Positions 27,258 through 37,674 are shown, numbered from the stretch's first letter. The stretch: DNA of 55,208 nt from Polymorphobacter sp. (GCF_025362435.1 NZ_JANYGL010000103.1:1-55208), one strand, 5' to 3'. Translations and numbers: made by a program. The notes: generated by a model not told the origin, from the sequence alone.

Positions 27258-29369
27258 CTAGTAAGCCGGTTCGCTGACCGCATCAGCCGCCACGGCACGC
27301 TTGCTCGACGACCCTCGACCCCCCGCACGCGGCCGCCAGACGCGGGGTTGCGGCATCCATGGATGGTCGCCGGTCAGTTCCCCGACGGTCTCGACCCGAC
27401 GCCCGGCGAGCCAGATCGCCACCGCGCCGCTACTCTCCAGCGCGGTCCGGTCGAGCTTGAGCCATCGCGGGACACACCACTCGGGCAGCCGCCGGTCGCT
27501 GACGACGATGTCGGCAACAGCGCATGCCGGGCCGAACTTCGGCTGGCCGATCCGGTCCTTCGACAGCGTCGCCAGCAGCCGGATCGCGCTCCACCCGGAG
27601 CCGACCCGGGCGACGCAGGCATCGACGGTGCAGTCGGCGCTTGGAAGGTCAGCGATCGCGGCGTCGGCGGTCGACGCGGTGACCCCGCCCCAGACGTCGC
27701 GGAGATAGTCGCCGGTGCGGTCGCGGAGCAGCGCCAGCCGCGGTCCCTCGTCGTCGTACGCATCGAGCAGCACCGCGACGTGGTGGCCGTCGGCGCTGAC
27801 GAGCAGGTCGGGCGGGTGCGAGGTCAGCGCCATCCCCGCGCCGATCACCACCGGCATCGCGCCGAGCCAGCGCGCGCGGCCCTGCCAGATGAACAGCCAC
27901 AGCCCGCCGCCGACGAGCAGCGCATAGGCACTGACCGGCATCAGCCCGAGGCGGACGACCGAACCCGGCCACCCCGCGACCCACACCGCCAGCGCGATCA
28001 GCGCGTCCATCGACTTGCCGAGCGCCCACCACACCGGGTCGGCGATCCCGAGCGGGTCGAGCAGCAGCGCGACGACGAGCAGCGGCATGACGACGAAGCT
28101 CGTCCACGGTATCGCCAGCAGGTTGGCGAACACCCCGTATGCCCCGGTCTGGTTGAAGTGGAACAGCGCGGTTGCCGACAGCAACGCCTCGGCGATGATC
28201 CCGGTGACGAGCAGCCCGGCGAGGTGCTGGAGGGTCCGCGACACCCAGCCGGCGTTCTGCCGCGGCGCCGACAGCCAGCGTCCGAGCCGCGAGTTGAACA
28301 GCGCGACGAGCCCGGTGACGGCGGCGAAAGTCAGCTGGAAGCTCGGCCCAAGCAGCGCCTCGGGACGGACCGCCATGATGACGAAGCCGCCGCCGGCGAG
28401 CAGCCGCAGCGACAGCGCCTCGCGCCCCATGATCACCCCGAGCAGGACGATCACCGTGCCGATGCACGACCGCACCGTCGGCACCTGCGCCCCGGCAAGG
28501 ATCGTGTAACCGATCCCGGCGACCGCCGCCGCCCCTGCGGAAATCGCCTTGAGCGGCCAGCGCAGCGCGATCCACGGGCTCAGCGCAAGCAGCGCGCGGG
28601 TGATCCACATCGTCCCGCCGACGACGATCGCGATATGGACTCCGGAGATCGACAGCAGGTGCGCCATCCCCGAATAGCGCATCGCGAGGTTGGTCGCGGT
28701 CGAGATGCCGCCCTGGTCGCCGGTGACGAACGCCGCCGAGATCGCCCCGGCGTCGCCGCCGACCATCTTCTCGATCCGCACCGTCAGCCGCGCGCGGAGG
28801 TCGTCGAGCCACGCCGCGACCCCGGCGGGAGGCGGCGCCTTGCGGGTGACGACGGTCGGGCCGAGCGGGTAGCCCGTCGCGCCGAGCTGGTCGAACCATT
28901 CGCGCCGGGCGAAGTCGTAGCCGCCGGGGAAACTCGGCCCGGCGGGCGGCAGCAGCATCGCCCGCAGCGTTACCTTTGCGCCCGGCACCAACCCGGCGGG
29001 GACGTTGGTCTTGAGGCTGATGCGGACGTGCGGCGGCAACCCGGGGTCGTCGGGAGCGAGCTGGAAACGCACCTGCCCGCGCCCGCTGCGGATCTCGACC
29101 GCCTCGACGGTGCCGCTGACATTGCCCTCGAAGCGGTCGCGGAGGACGGGGAGCGCGACGTCGGCGCTGCGCCACGCGGCGATGCCGACCCCGAGCGCGA
29201 CGAGGACCCCGCCCCACGCCAGCATCCGCCCGGCACTGCCGCGGACGATCAGCCCGGCCCCGGCGACTGCGAGAGCCGCGACCACCGCGGCAAGCCGCTG
29301 GCTCTCCCACGGCAGCATGAAATACAGCGTGATGCCGAGCCCGAATGCGACCGGGGACCACAACGGCAC
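27258..29369 (-). CDS. comEC: ComEC/Rec2-family DNA uptake channel protein
   Basis: Inner-membrane channel thought to carry single-stranded DNA into the cytoplasm during transformation. Two membrane helices at the start lead to an OB-like periplasmic domain (DUF4131 region) and the Competence domain with SGMAHLLSISGVHIAIV near residue 240, then many helices (WTSFVVMPLLVVALL). The C-terminal metallo-beta-lactamase domain is not evident in the usual form: the tail has no HxHxDH motif. The first standard start is the GTG at 29369, but the frame stays open upstream to about 29513 and encodes a plausible family N-terminus (RTALDDWLDSERAQV). The true start may be a non-standard codon such as CTG at 29426. 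Confidence 0.9.
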   Translation of the reverse strand: MPLWSPVAFGLGITLYFMLPWESQRLAAVVAALAVAGAGLIVRGSAGRMLAWGGVLVALGVGIAAWRSADVALPVLRDRFEGNVSGTVEAVEIRSGRGQVRFQLAPDDPGLPPHVRISLKTNVPAGLVPGAKVTLRAMLLPPAGPSFPGGYDFARREWFDQLGATGYPLGPTVVTRKAPPPAGVAAWLDDLRARLTVRIEKMVGGDAGAISAAFVTGDQGGISTATNLAMRYSGMAHLLSISGVHIAIVVGGTMWITRALLALSPWIALRWPLKAISAGAAAVAGIGYTILAGAQVPTVRSCIGTVIVLLGVIMGREALSLRLLAGGGFVIMAVRPEALLGPSFQLTFAAVTGLVALFNSRLGRWLSAPRQNAGWVSRTLQHLAGLLVTGIIAEALLSATALFHFNQTGAYGVFANLLAIPWTSFVVMPLLVVALLLDPLGIADPVWWALGKSMDALIALAVWVAGWPGSVVRLGLMPVSAYALLVGGGLWLFIWQGRARWLGAMPVVIGAGMALTSHPPDLLVSADGHHVAVLLDAYDDEGPRLALLRDRTGDYLRDVWGGVTASTADAAIADLPSADCTVDACVARVGSGWSAIRLLATLSKDRIGQPKFGPACAVADIVVSDRRLPEWCVPRWLKLDRTALESSGAVAIWLAGRRVETVGELTGDHPWMPQPRVWRPRAGGRGSSSKRAVAADAVSEPAY

Positions 29370-29460
29370 CTGCGCCCGCTCGCTGTCGAGCCAGTCATCG
29401 AGCGCGGTCCTCCAGCCCGCGAACAGCGGCCAGCGTGCTGGAAGGGTGCCCGCCGCTGGG

Positions 29461-29778
29461 TTAGCCGTCGGCGTGATCCGACTCGCTAAGCGCCGCCCGG
29501 TGAAGACGCTGCGTCAATCGCCACGCGACGATCGCGTCGACGGCGACAGCTCCGAGCGAGAGGGCCATCCCCGCCTCGAGCGCCGATCGCTGCAGTCCCC
29601 GCGGCATCCAATGCACCGACACGAGCACGGTTAACGCCAAAATCCAGATAGCGACCGCAATCGCGAAGATGATCAGCCCCGCCAGACCGATGCCACGGGT
29701 CGCTGTCGACGGGAGCTGGCGTTCCGGCAGGGTCGGACGCCAGCGGCTGTTCGCCGGCTGATAGCTTGTGCTAGACAC
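29461..29778 (-). CDS. Small two-helix membrane protein, unknown
   Basis: A 105-residue protein with two hydrophobic stretches: about residues 30-55 (IGLAGLIIFAIAVAIWILAL) and 70-88 (GMALSLGAVAVDAIVAW). No family is recognised. The start is the GTG at 29778, six bases after GGGGAGAC. It is divergent from gltX with a 43-bp gap and lies directly upstream of comEC on the same strand; the two frames overlap if comEC begins upstream of its GTG. It may provide the translation that couples to comEC. Confidence 0.65.
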   Translation of the reverse strand: MSSTSYQPANSRWRPTLPERQLPSTATRGIGLAGLIIFAIAVAIWILALTVLVSVHWMPRGLQRSALEAGMALSLGAVAVDAIVAWRLTQRLHRAALSESDHADG

Positions 29779-29821
29779 GCGCCGTCTCCCCGGTCCACCC
29801 TTCTTCGTTGGATAGTATCAC

Positions 29822-31243
29822 ATGGGCGCAGCGCCTGTCGTCACCCGCTTTGCCCCCTCCCCGACCGGCTTTCTCCACATCGGCGGGGCGCGGACGGCGT
29901 TGTTCAACCTGTTGTTCGCGCGGCACCACGGCGGCAAGTTCCTGCTGCGGATCGAGGATACCGACCGGGCGCGGTCGACGCAGGCGGCGGTCGACGCGAT
30001 CCTCGACGGGATGCGCTGGCTCGGCCTCGACTGGGACGGCGAGCCGGTGATGCAGTTCGAACGCGCCACGCGGCATGCCGAGGTTGCCCGGTCACTGCTG
30101 GCATCCGGCCACGCCTACAAGTGCTTCGCCACCGCCGCTGAGCTCGAGACGATGCGTGCCGAGCAACGAGCGGCGAAGCTGCCGCTGCGCTACGATGGGC
30201 GCTGGCGCGACCGGACCGACCACCCCGAGGGAACGCCGTTCGTTATCCGCTTCCGTGCACCGAAGGACGGCAGCGTCACGATCGCCGACGAGGTTCAGGG
30301 TAACGTAACCGTCGCCAACGCCGAACTGGACGATATGGTCCTGCTCCGCTCCGACGATACACCGACGTACATGCTCGCCGTCGTCGTCGACGATCACGAC
30401 ATGGGGGTGACGCACGTCATCCGCGGCGACGACCATCTCAACAACGCTTTCCGCCAGCTTGCCTTGATCCGCGCTCTCGAATGGGCCGAGCCGGTCTATG
30501 CGCACATCCCGCTGATCCACGGCAGCGACGGCGCCAAGCTGTCGAAGCGCCACGGCGCGCTCGGGGTCGATGCGTATCGCGACGAGCTCGGCATGCTCCC
30601 CGAGGCGGTTGACAACTACCTGCTCAAGCTCGGCTGGGGCCACGGCGACGACGAATTCATCGACCGCGAGCAGGCGATCGAGTGGTTCGACCTCGACGGG
30701 ATCGGGCGCGGCCCGGCGCGGTTCGACCTCAAGAAGCTCGAGAGCGTCAACGGCCATTACATCCGGCTGGCGGACGACGCGCGGCTTGTTGGTCTTATCG
30801 CACCCCGCATCGCCAGGGCGCTCGACCGTCCCGTGACCGAGGCCGACACAGCGCTGCTGCACCGCGGCATGGCCGAACTTAAACTGCGCGCGAAGGACCT
30901 CGAGGAACTGGCGACATCGTCGTTGTTTTACCTCCGGGAGCGCCCGCTGCCCATGGACGCAGGTGCACAAAAACTGCTAGACGACCCCTCCGCGCTGGCG
31001 GTTCTGATGGCGGTCCGGACGGCGCTCGACAGCGTTACTTGGACCACCGTCGAAATCGAGACAGCGGTGCGGCATGTCGCCGAGGCGCACGGCCTCAAGC
31101 TCGGCAAGGTCGCGCAACCGTTGCGTGCGGCGGTGACGGGATCGGCGACCTCGCCGGGACTGTTTGAAGTATTGGAGCTGCTCGGGCGCGACGAAAGCCT
31201 CGGGCGGATCGATGACGTGGTGACGAACGGGCCGCGGCAGTGA
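29822..31243 (+). CDS. gltX: Glutamate--tRNA ligase
   Basis: Class I synthetase of 473 residues that charges tRNA-Glu (and possibly tRNA-Gln if GatCAB is used). The HIGH-type motif is at residues 12-22 ([11 protein letters not shown]). The KMSKS-equivalent KLSKRHG is near residue 241. Conserved [13 protein letters not shown] lies between, and the helical anticodon domain occupies the last 150 residues. ATG 29822 ([16 protein letters not shown]). In sphingomonads gltX commonly precedes gltA, as here with a 28-bp gap. Confidence 0.97.
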   Translation: MGAAPVVTRFAPSPTGFLHIGGARTALFNLLFARHHGGKFLLRIEDTDRARSTQAAVDAILDGMRWLGLDWDGEPVMQFERATRHAEVARSLLASGHAYKCFATAAELETMRAEQRAAKLPLRYDGRWRDRTDHPEGTPFVIRFRAPKDGSVTIADEVQGNVTVANAELDDMVLLRSDDTPTYMLAVVVDDHDMGVTHVIRGDDHLNNAFRQLALIRALEWAEPVYAHIPLIHGSDGAKLSKRHGALGVDAYRDELGMLPEAVDNYLLKLGWGHGDDEFIDREQAIEWFDLDGIGRGPARFDLKKLESVNGHYIRLADDARLVGLIAPRIARALDRPVTEADTALLHRGMAELKLRAKDLEELATSSLFYLRERPLPMDAGAQKLLDDPSALAVLMAVRTALDSVTWTTVEIETAVRHVAEAHGLKLGKVAQPLRAAVTGSATSPGLFEVLELLGRDESLGRIDDVVTNGPRQ

Positions 31244-31271
31244 TGCCGCCACTTCTCTAACGAGGAAGATC

Positions 31272-32558
31272 ATGATGACCGATACTGCCCACCTCAGCAT
31301 CGACGACGCGTCGTTCGACTATCCGGTGACGGCCGGGTCGGTCGGCCCCGAGGTCATCGATATCCGCAAGCTTTACGCCAACACGGGTCGCTTCACCTAC
31401 GATCCGGGTTTCACCAGCACCGCCGCGTGCGAATCGAAGATCACCTATATCGACGGCGACGCCGGCATCCTGCTTCACCGCGGCTATCCGATCGACCAGC
31501 TCGCCGAGCAGTCAAGCTTCATGGAGCTGTCGTACCTGCTGCTCAACGGCGAGCTGCCGTCGAAGGCGCAGCACGACGAGTTTACGCGGACGATCACCCG
31601 CCACACGATGGTTCACGAGCAGCTGTCGACTTTCTACCGCGGCTTCCGCCGCGACGCGCATCCGATGGCGATCATGTGCGGCGTCGTCGGCGCGCTGTCG
31701 GCATTCTACCACGACTCGACCGACATTCATGACCCCAAGCAGCGGGTCATCGCCAGCCACCGGCTGATCGCTAAGCTGCCGACGCTCGGCGCAATGGCGT
31801 ACAAGTATGCGGTCGGCCAGCCGTTCCTCTATCCCGACAACTCGTTGAGCTACACCGGCAATTTCCTGCGGATGACCTTCGGCGTGCCCGCCGAGCCATA
31901 CGTCGTCGATCCGGTGATCGAGAGCGCGATGGACAAGTTGTTCATGCTGATGGCCGACCACGAGCAGAACGCGTCGACCTCGACCGTCCGCCTCGCCGGC
32001 TCGTCGGGAGCGAACCCGTTCGCGTGCATCGCTGCCGGCATCGCCTGCCTGTGGGGCCCGGCGCACGGCGGCGCGAACGAGGCGGCGCTCAACATGCTCC
32101 GCGAGATCGGCAGCGTCGACCGCATCCCCGAGTTCATCGCCCGGGCCAAGGACAAGGACGACCCGTTCCGCCTGATGGGCTTCGGTCACCGCGTCTACAA
32201 AAGCTATGACCCGCGCGCCAAGGTGATGGCGGTGACGGCGAAGGAGGTCCTCGACAAGCTTCAGCTCAAGGATCCGATCTTCGACGTCGCGCTCGAGCTC
32301 GAGCGCATCGCGCTGAGCGATCCGTACTTTATCGAAAAGAAGCTGTACCCCAACGTCGACTTCTATTCGGGCATCGTCATGGCGGCGATCGGCTTCCCGA
32401 CGTCGATGTTCACCGTGCTGTTCGCGATCGCCCGGACGGTCGGCTGGGTCGCGCAGTGGAACGAGATGATCGAGGACACCGACCAGAAGATCGGCCGCCC
32501 GCGCCAGCTCTACACCGGCGCGACGCATCGCGAGTACGTCCCACTCAGCGCACGGTAA
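31272..32558 (+). CDS. gltA: Citrate synthase, type II (hexameric)
   Basis: Condenses oxaloacetate and acetyl-CoA at the entry of the TCA cycle. At 428 residues it is the Gram-negative, NADH-regulated type with an N-terminal beta domain ([34 protein letters not shown], read in parts). Catalytic His is in [10 protein letters not shown], a second His in MGFGHRVYK, and the Asp lies in NVDFYSG. The pair ATG ATG (31272/31275) follows GAGGAAG. It converges on the membrane-protein gene at 32575. Confidence 0.98.
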   Translation: MMTDTAHLSIDDASFDYPVTAGSVGPEVIDIRKLYANTGRFTYDPGFTSTAACESKITYIDGDAGILLHRGYPIDQLAEQSSFMELSYLLLNGELPSKAQHDEFTRTITRHTMVHEQLSTFYRGFRRDAHPMAIMCGVVGALSAFYHDSTDIHDPKQRVIASHRLIAKLPTLGAMAYKYAVGQPFLYPDNSLSYTGNFLRMTFGVPAEPYVVDPVIESAMDKLFMLMADHEQNASTSTVRLAGSSGANPFACIAAGIACLWGPAHGGANEAALNMLREIGSVDRIPEFIARAKDKDDPFRLMGFGHRVYKSYDPRAKVMAVTAKEVLDKLQLKDPIFDVALELERIALSDPYFIEKKLYPNVDFYSGIVMAAIGFPTSMFTVLFAIARTVGWVAQWNEMIEDTDQKIGRPRQLYTGATHREYVPLSAR

Positions 32559-32574
32559 GGCCACGCCGGCGGAC

Positions 32575-33747
32575 CTATCGGGCGGCTAGCCGCTTGAAGG
32601 TCCGCCACTGCGCGACGAAGAAGCTGGCGGTGGCGTAGGCGGCGAGGGCCACGAAGCCCGCATACCAGGCGCCAAACAGGGCGAACGCGAGCCACGCCCA
32701 AAGCAGCGTGCCGCGCCGGGCGGCGACCAACCCGAAGCGCGCCTCGTACGTCCCGGAAAGGTCGAGCGGCTTGCCGGTGAAGTGGCGGAAGAAGCTACGC
32801 TGGACGCGCTCGGCGAGCATGAAGCCGGTGAGCAGCGCTGCAACTGGCCATGCGCTTATCACTCCTGTCGCTGCGAAGTGCCCTGCGACGGCTGCGAACC
32901 AGCCATAGGGAGCGAGTTCGATCGCGGCGCCGCCGATCCGCGCGGCCTCGACGCGAACCCGGGCGAGCTTGGTGGCGAGTCCTGCGAGCGGGCCGCAGAG
33001 CAGGCTGAGGAGGAGTCCGACCCACATCCAGCCGAGCGCGAAGCAGACTCCTGCGGCAACCGCGATCCCGATTGCTGCGAGAGCAACGGCATCGCCGGAG
33101 ACTTGCAGCGGAAGCAGCAAGCGAGCAGCGGCGTCCTCGGCGGGTCCCTCGATCCAGCGGCCGGGCGCGTCGCGGCATCCCGGCTCCGCCGAAGCGATCA
33201 GCGCGGCGGTTGCCGGCTCCGCGCCGTCGGCGGTCTCGGGCCGCGCCCAAACCAGCGCTACATCGCGCCCCAGCCCGGCATCGAAAAGCGGCAGCCCTGA
33301 GCAGTCGATCCGCGTCGCCCCTGCGATCAACGCCGCCCGGAGCAACGTCGGCACGAGGTCCCAGTCGCCGAGCGTCGCGGCGGTGTCGCGGACCAGCGCC
33401 GCCGGATAGCGGGCGATTCCCGCCGCAGTGTCGGTAGCGTCGATGCGCTCCGCCCCGCGCCCGCTCGCCGCCGACCATGTCGCGATCGCCGGAGCAACAG
33501 CAGAGGCAATCGCCGCGACGATCCGGTCATCGAGGACGACACCGAGATCTATCACGATGATGTCGTCGTTGAGCGTCGCCCAGTCGAGCGGCGCGTCGTC
33601 GACGACCAGCACCCGCGCGATGCCCGCGCGGCGGACCTGCCGCGTCTGGCGCTCGAGAATAGTCAAGCCGCCGACGATCGGGACTGCCGTTCCCGGCGTG
33701 GGCGGCGGCGGCGAGAGGAGGACGGCGGTCGGCATCGCCGCGGTCAT
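32575..33747 (-). CDS. Two-domain membrane protein: nucleotidyltransferase-like plus CDP-alcohol-transferase-like
   Basis: A 390-residue protein. The N-terminal half (residues 1 to about 205) resembles a sugar-phosphate nucleotidyltransferase fold: VGGLTILERQTRQVRRAGI followed by ARVLVVDD matches the L-x-R-x2-x4-AG pattern, but the usual GxGTRL signature is not present. The C-terminal half has several membrane helices, and LLCGPLAGLATKLARVR looks like a degenerate version of the DG-x2-AR motif of CDP-alcohol phosphatidyltransferases; the acidic residues needed for metal binding are missing. The layout recalls archaeal inositol-1-phosphate cytidylyltransferase/DIPP synthase fusions. Activity is doubtful; function unknown. 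ATG 33747, divergent from the next gene by only 53 bp. Confidence 0.6.
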   Translation of the reverse strand: MTAAMPTAVLLSPPPPTPGTAVPIVGGLTILERQTRQVRRAGIARVLVVDDAPLDWATLNDDIIVIDLGVVLDDRIVAAIASAVAPAIATWSAASGRGAERIDATDTAAGIARYPAALVRDTAATLGDWDLVPTLLRAALIAGATRIDCSGLPLFDAGLGRDVALVWARPETADGAEPATAALIASAEPGCRDAPGRWIEGPAEDAAARLLLPLQVSGDAVALAAIGIAVAAGVCFALGWMWVGLLLSLLCGPLAGLATKLARVRVEAARIGGAAIELAPYGWFAAVAGHFAATGVISAWPVAALLTGFMLAERVQRSFFRHFTGKPLDLSGTYEARFGLVAARRGTLLWAWLAFALFGAWYAGFVALAAYATASFFVAQWRTFKRLAAR

Positions 33748-33800
33748 ACGGGGCGCGGCCCCGGTCTGCCAAGCGCCGGGCTGTCCTCCCCCGGCTGCGG

Positions 33801-35975
33801 GTGATAGACCCTGCGGTCCCGACAGCCCCTGCGCAAGGTGACCGTCCTACCGTGACCTATTCGTCCGAGACTTCGCGCCGTGGCCCGGTCGTGATCTTCC
33901 TCATCGGCCTCGCATGGCTGGTCGTCATTGCCGGGGCGATCATCGCCGGGTCGATGACCGGCAGCTTCGCCCAACGCGATCCCGTTCTGATCGCCGGGCT
34001 CGTCGCGCAACTGGTCGTCCAGGTCGCGGCGCCGCTCGCGATCGTCGTCATCGGCATCGACCTCCTCCGCCGCGCCCGCCCGCGCGACATCGACGAGCTC
34101 GAGGCACGCACCGCGGCGGCAGGGGCGTCGACCGCGGCGATCCGCGAGGGGCTGATCGACATCGACGCGACGCTCGCCGCCGTCATCACCCGCGTCGAGG
34201 GACTGCGCGCTGCCGCGACCGGTGACGCCGGCCTCGTCGCTGCCGCGACCCGTCTCGAAGCCGGGGCGGCATCGCTCAATGCCGCCAGCAACACCGCCGG
34301 TGGCGCGGCGCAGCAGATCGGCACGCTCTTGCCCGAAGCGAGTCGCCAGGCGACGTCGCTGGCGACGATGCTCGAACGGACTGCGGCCGAGACGACGCGC
34401 CAGCTCGAGACGGTCGAGACGCTGCTTGCCGGAGTGTGGGCGCGCAACGACGCCGCGGCCGAGCAGGTGACCAAGGCGAGCGCGACGACAGCGGGGCTGC
34501 TCGCCGGGATCGAGAACGCGTCGGTCGCGGCGGCGGGGGCGATTGCCGACCGGACGGCGACGTTGGGGAAGACCGTCGATGCCGCGCTCGACCGCGCCAC
34601 CGACGCGCTCGACGCGACCCGCGACGGCATCCACGTCCAGACCGACGCCCTGCTCGCCAGCGTCGACCAGGCGCGGGTCGCGCTCGATGCGATCGGTGGC
34701 GAGGCGGCGAAGCGCGTTGCCGATCGCCTCGCCGCGGTGATCGAGGTCGCCGAGACGCTCGGTACCCGGCTCGCCGATCACGACGCCGGCACGAAGGCGA
34801 TGGTCGACGGTATCGAGCGGAGCTTCGCCGTCCTCGACAAGCGCATGGGCCATGCCGCGGCGATGGGCACGGCGACGCTCGACGGCTTCCAGACGCGGAT
34901 GACGGCGATCCGCGACACCGCCGACAGTGTCAACCCGCCGCTGGTCCAGGCAAACGCGGCGCTCGACGACGCGCATGCCGGTATCGCACGGCTGACCGGC
35001 GGGGCTGAGGCGGTGATCGCGACGTTGGCCGAGCACCTCCCGGTCCACAGCGAGGCGGTGGCAGCGCTGACCACCAACCTCGACCGGCTCAACACCGCGA
35101 CGATCGCGCTGGTCCCGCCGGTCGATGCGGCGGCGGCGGCGATCGCCGGAGCCGGGGCCGAGGTCGACCGCCAGCGCTCGCTGGTCGAGGACGCGGCGCG
35201 CGGCCTGACCGCCGAGCTCGGCACCGCGCAGGCGACGCTGGCAGCGATCGAGGGGGTTGCACAGGGGTCGGCGCTGACGTCGGCGCAGGCGCTGATCGAG
35301 GTCCTGTCGCGCGTTCGCGAGGTCGCCAATGCCACTGCGGGCACGATGCGGACGACACTCGAGGGCATCGTCGCCGAGGCCGAGGCGGCGCTCCACGATG
35401 CCGGCACGACGCGCGCCAAGGCGGCGTTCGGAGACCCGATCCGTGCCGAGATCGCCGGGCTCGACGGCGCGGCGACGCTCGCCGGGGCCGCCGCGCAGGC
35501 GACCGCCGACCGCATCGCCGCGCGGCTGATGGGGCTGACCGCGACCGTCGCCACCGTCGAGGCGCGGATCGACGAGGTCGACACCCGCTTCGACCTGCGG
35601 CTGCGCGACGACATCGCCAAGCGCTCGGCGTCGCTGCTCGACTCGCTCCGGGCGCAGGCGATCGACGTCGCCCGGCCGATGGCGATCGAGGTCCGCGACG
35701 GCGACTGGGCGGCGTACCTCAAGGGCGACCGCGGGTTGTTCGCCCGCCGGGCCGTCCGCCTGATCGACGGCGGCACCGCCCGCGCCATCGCCCGCCACTA
35801 CCAGCACGACCCGGTCTTCGCCGAGCAGGCGACGCGGTATATCGGCGAGTTCGAGACGCTGCTGGACCGGGTGCGGGCGGACCACGAGGGGCAGGCGCTG
35901 GCGGTGACGCTGGTGTCGTCGGATGTGGGGAAGCTTTATGTTGTGCTGGCGCAGGCACTTGAGCGGTTGAAGTAG
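33801..35975 (+). CDS. Ala-rich coiled-coil membrane protein, unknown
   Basis: A 724-residue protein with two N-terminal membrane helices (about residues 28-52 and 62-88), then over 500 residues of Ala-rich amphipathic helix with heptad-like spacing (for example LLAGIENASVAAAGAIADRT and ATLDGFQTRMTAIRDTAD), and a compact C-terminal domain (DGDWAAYLKGDRGLFARRAV onward) without a family I know. Overall it resembles the cytoplasmic stalk of chemoreceptors or other membrane-anchored rods, but I see no conserved chemoreceptor hairpin tip. The GTG at 33801 is the first start; a GTG at 33852 with AAGGTGA upstream is also plausible. Possibly an envelope spacer or scaffold. Confidence 0.7.
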   Translation: MIDPAVPTAPAQGDRPTVTYSSETSRRGPVVIFLIGLAWLVVIAGAIIAGSMTGSFAQRDPVLIAGLVAQLVVQVAAPLAIVVIGIDLLRRARPRDIDELEARTAAAGASTAAIREGLIDIDATLAAVITRVEGLRAAATGDAGLVAAATRLEAGAASLNAASNTAGGAAQQIGTLLPEASRQATSLATMLERTAAETTRQLETVETLLAGVWARNDAAAEQVTKASATTAGLLAGIENASVAAAGAIADRTATLGKTVDAALDRATDALDATRDGIHVQTDALLASVDQARVALDAIGGEAAKRVADRLAAVIEVAETLGTRLADHDAGTKAMVDGIERSFAVLDKRMGHAAAMGTATLDGFQTRMTAIRDTADSVNPPLVQANAALDDAHAGIARLTGGAEAVIATLAEHLPVHSEAVAALTTNLDRLNTATIALVPPVDAAAAAIAGAGAEVDRQRSLVEDAARGLTAELGTAQATLAAIEGVAQGSALTSAQALIEVLSRVREVANATAGTMRTTLEGIVAEAEAALHDAGTTRAKAAFGDPIRAEIAGLDGAATLAGAAAQATADRIAARLMGLTATVATVEARIDEVDTRFDLRLRDDIAKRSASLLDSLRAQAIDVARPMAIEVRDGDWAAYLKGDRGLFARRAVRLIDGGTARAIARHYQHDPVFAEQATRYIGEFETLLDRVRADHEGQALAVTLVSSDVGKLYVVLAQALERLK

Positions 35976-35990
35976 GTCTTTCTAAATCCG

Positions 35991-36115
35991 CCCCGTCTTC
36001 GGGGAGGGGGACCATGCCCTTGCATGGTGGAGGGGCGGTCAAGCGAACTCGCAATTCGAGCCCGCTTCGCCGCCCCTCCACCGCGAAGACGCGGTCCCCC
36101 TCCCCGAAGACGGGG
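35991..36115. repeat. Family B inverted repeat, copy 2
   Basis: A perfect 23-bp inverted repeat: the arm at 35991-36013 (core GTCTTCGGGGAGGGGGACC) is the reverse complement of 36093-36115. A second inner pair, GGAGGGGCGG versus CCGCCCCTCC-like bases, closes the middle. It lies between the convergent coiled-coil gene and dctA, where it may end transcription from both sides. Confidence 0.85.
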
Positions 36116-36121
36116 AGGACT

Positions 36122-37483
36122 TTAAGAAGGGTTCCGCCCCAGAGCGGCATCGAGCTTGGCGTGGTCGAGCCCGCCCTCCCACTTCGACACCACCACCGTC
36201 GCCACCGCATTGCCGACGAAATTCGTCAAGCTCCTGCATTCGCTCATGAATCGATCCACCCCGAGGATCAGCGCCATCCCCGCGACCGGCACCGACGGCA
36301 CCACCGCGAGAGTCGCCGCCAGCGTGATGAACCCTGCCCCGGTGACCCCGGCTGCTCCCTTAGAACTCAGCATGGCGACGCCGAGCAGCAGCGCCTGCTG
36401 CCCGAAAGTCAAATGGACGTCGGTCGCCTGCGCGATGAACAGCGCGGCGAGCGTCATGTAGATGTTGGTCCCGTCGAGGTTGAAGCTGTACCCCGTCGGC
36501 ACGACCAGCCCGACGACCTCCTGGCGGCACCCCGCCGCCTCCATCTTGGCGATGAGATTGGGCAGCGCGGCTTCGGACGACGACGTCCCGAGGACGAGGA
36601 GGAGCTCCTCCTTGAGATAGGCGACCAGCCGGAAGATCGAGAAGCCGCAATACAGGCCGACGCCGCCGAGGATGACGAAGACGAACAGCAGCGACGTGAT
36701 GTAGAAACTCGCCACCAGCGTCGCGAGATGCGCCAGCGTCCCCAGCCCGAACTTGCCGATGGTGAACGCCATCGCGCCGAACGCGCCGATCGGAGCGGCG
36801 CGCATCAGGATCGAGACGATGCGGAAGACGAGCGTCGTCGCCGAGTTGAGCACGCGCAGGACCGGCTCGCCCTTGTCGCCGATGAGGACCAGCGCGACCC
36901 CCGTCAGGATCGCGACGAACAGGACCTGGAGGATGTCGCCCTCGCTCAGCGCGCTGACCATCGTCGTCGGGATGATGTTGGTCAGGAAGCCGACGACGGT
37001 CGTGTCGTGCGCCTTGGCGGTGTAGCTCGCGATCGCGCCGCTATCAAGGCTAGCGGGGGCGATGTGGAGCCCGACGCCGGGCTCGACGACGTTGGCGACG
37101 AGCAGCCCGAGGCCAAGCGCGAGGGTCGAGAAGAACAGGAAATAGGCGAACACCTTGCCGACCACCCGCCCAACCGAGGCCAGTTCGCCCATCCCGGCGA
37201 TCCCGGTGGCGACGGTAAGAAAGATCACCGGCGCGATGACCATCTTGACGAGCTTGATGAAGGCGTCGCCTAGCGGCTTCAATGCGGCGCCGGTGGCGGG
37301 GTAGAAATAGCCGACGAGCACCCCGGCAACGATCGCGACGATGACCTGGAGATAGAGCGCGCCGGTGAAGTGGCGCGGCTTGGCGGTCGGAGATGGGGCT
37401 ACCGAATGCGGGCTGGTAGAAGTCCGGGCCGCGGGCGGCGCGCCGGCAGGCGCTCCGCCCGCGGGAGTTGAGGGCAGCGTCAC
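36122..37483 (-). CDS. dctA: Dicarboxylate/amino acid:cation symporter (DctA/GltP family)
   Basis: A 453-residue transporter of the DAACS family that takes up C4-dicarboxylates or acidic amino acids with Na+ or H+. [14 protein letters not shown] is the serine-rich re-entrant hairpin HP1; [16 protein letters not shown] is the conserved TM7 segment; [14 protein letters not shown] is HP2; [15 protein letters not shown] is TM8, with the Arg and Asn that grip the substrate. A Pro/Ala-rich leader of about 35 residues precedes the first helix. Start GTG 37483. DctA is a better fit than GltP by overall sequence, but I would not fix the substrate. Confidence 0.93.
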   Translation of the reverse strand: MTLPSTPAGGAPAGAPPAARTSTSPHSVAPSPTAKPRHFTGALYLQVIVAIVAGVLVGYFYPATGAALKPLGDAFIKLVKMVIAPVIFLTVATGIAGMGELASVGRVVGKVFAYFLFFSTLALGLGLLVANVVEPGVGLHIAPASLDSGAIASYTAKAHDTTVVGFLTNIIPTTMVSALSEGDILQVLFVAILTGVALVLIGDKGEPVLRVLNSATTLVFRIVSILMRAAPIGAFGAMAFTIGKFGLGTLAHLATLVASFYITSLLFVFVILGGVGLYCGFSIFRLVAYLKEELLLVLGTSSSEAALPNLIAKMEAAGCRQEVVGLVVPTGYSFNLDGTNIYMTLAALFIAQATDVHLTFGQQALLLGVAMLSSKGAAGVTGAGFITLAATLAVVPSVPVAGMALILGVDRFMSECRSLTNFVGNAVATVVVSKWEGGLDHAKLDAALGRNPS

Positions 37484-37674
37484 GAGCCCGTCCGGTTCTG
37501 CCGAGTGTCAGGCAAACTGGACAAAGTTGATGAACCTGACGCCACGTCCCCCCTCCGCATCGCCCCCCTTGTACCGTCCCGGTTGTTTCGCGCTTCGGCG
37601 CGGCGGGTATCGGTCAAGGGATCGACTCATTCCCACAATCTAGGCGGACCGGCGTCGTATAGGACAGCGGTTTC

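Noticed and set aside
27348-29489. Very long open frame antisense to comEC
   Set aside because: It is Arg/Asp/Pro-rich with no family resemblance, typical of a GC-rich shadow of a real gene. The comEC frame carries clear motifs.
33744-35885. Long open frame antisense to the coiled-coil gene
   Set aside because: Its Arg/Val/Asp/Gly-rich composition and lack of motifs mark it as a shadow. The plus-strand frame has membrane helices and regular heptad-like patterns.
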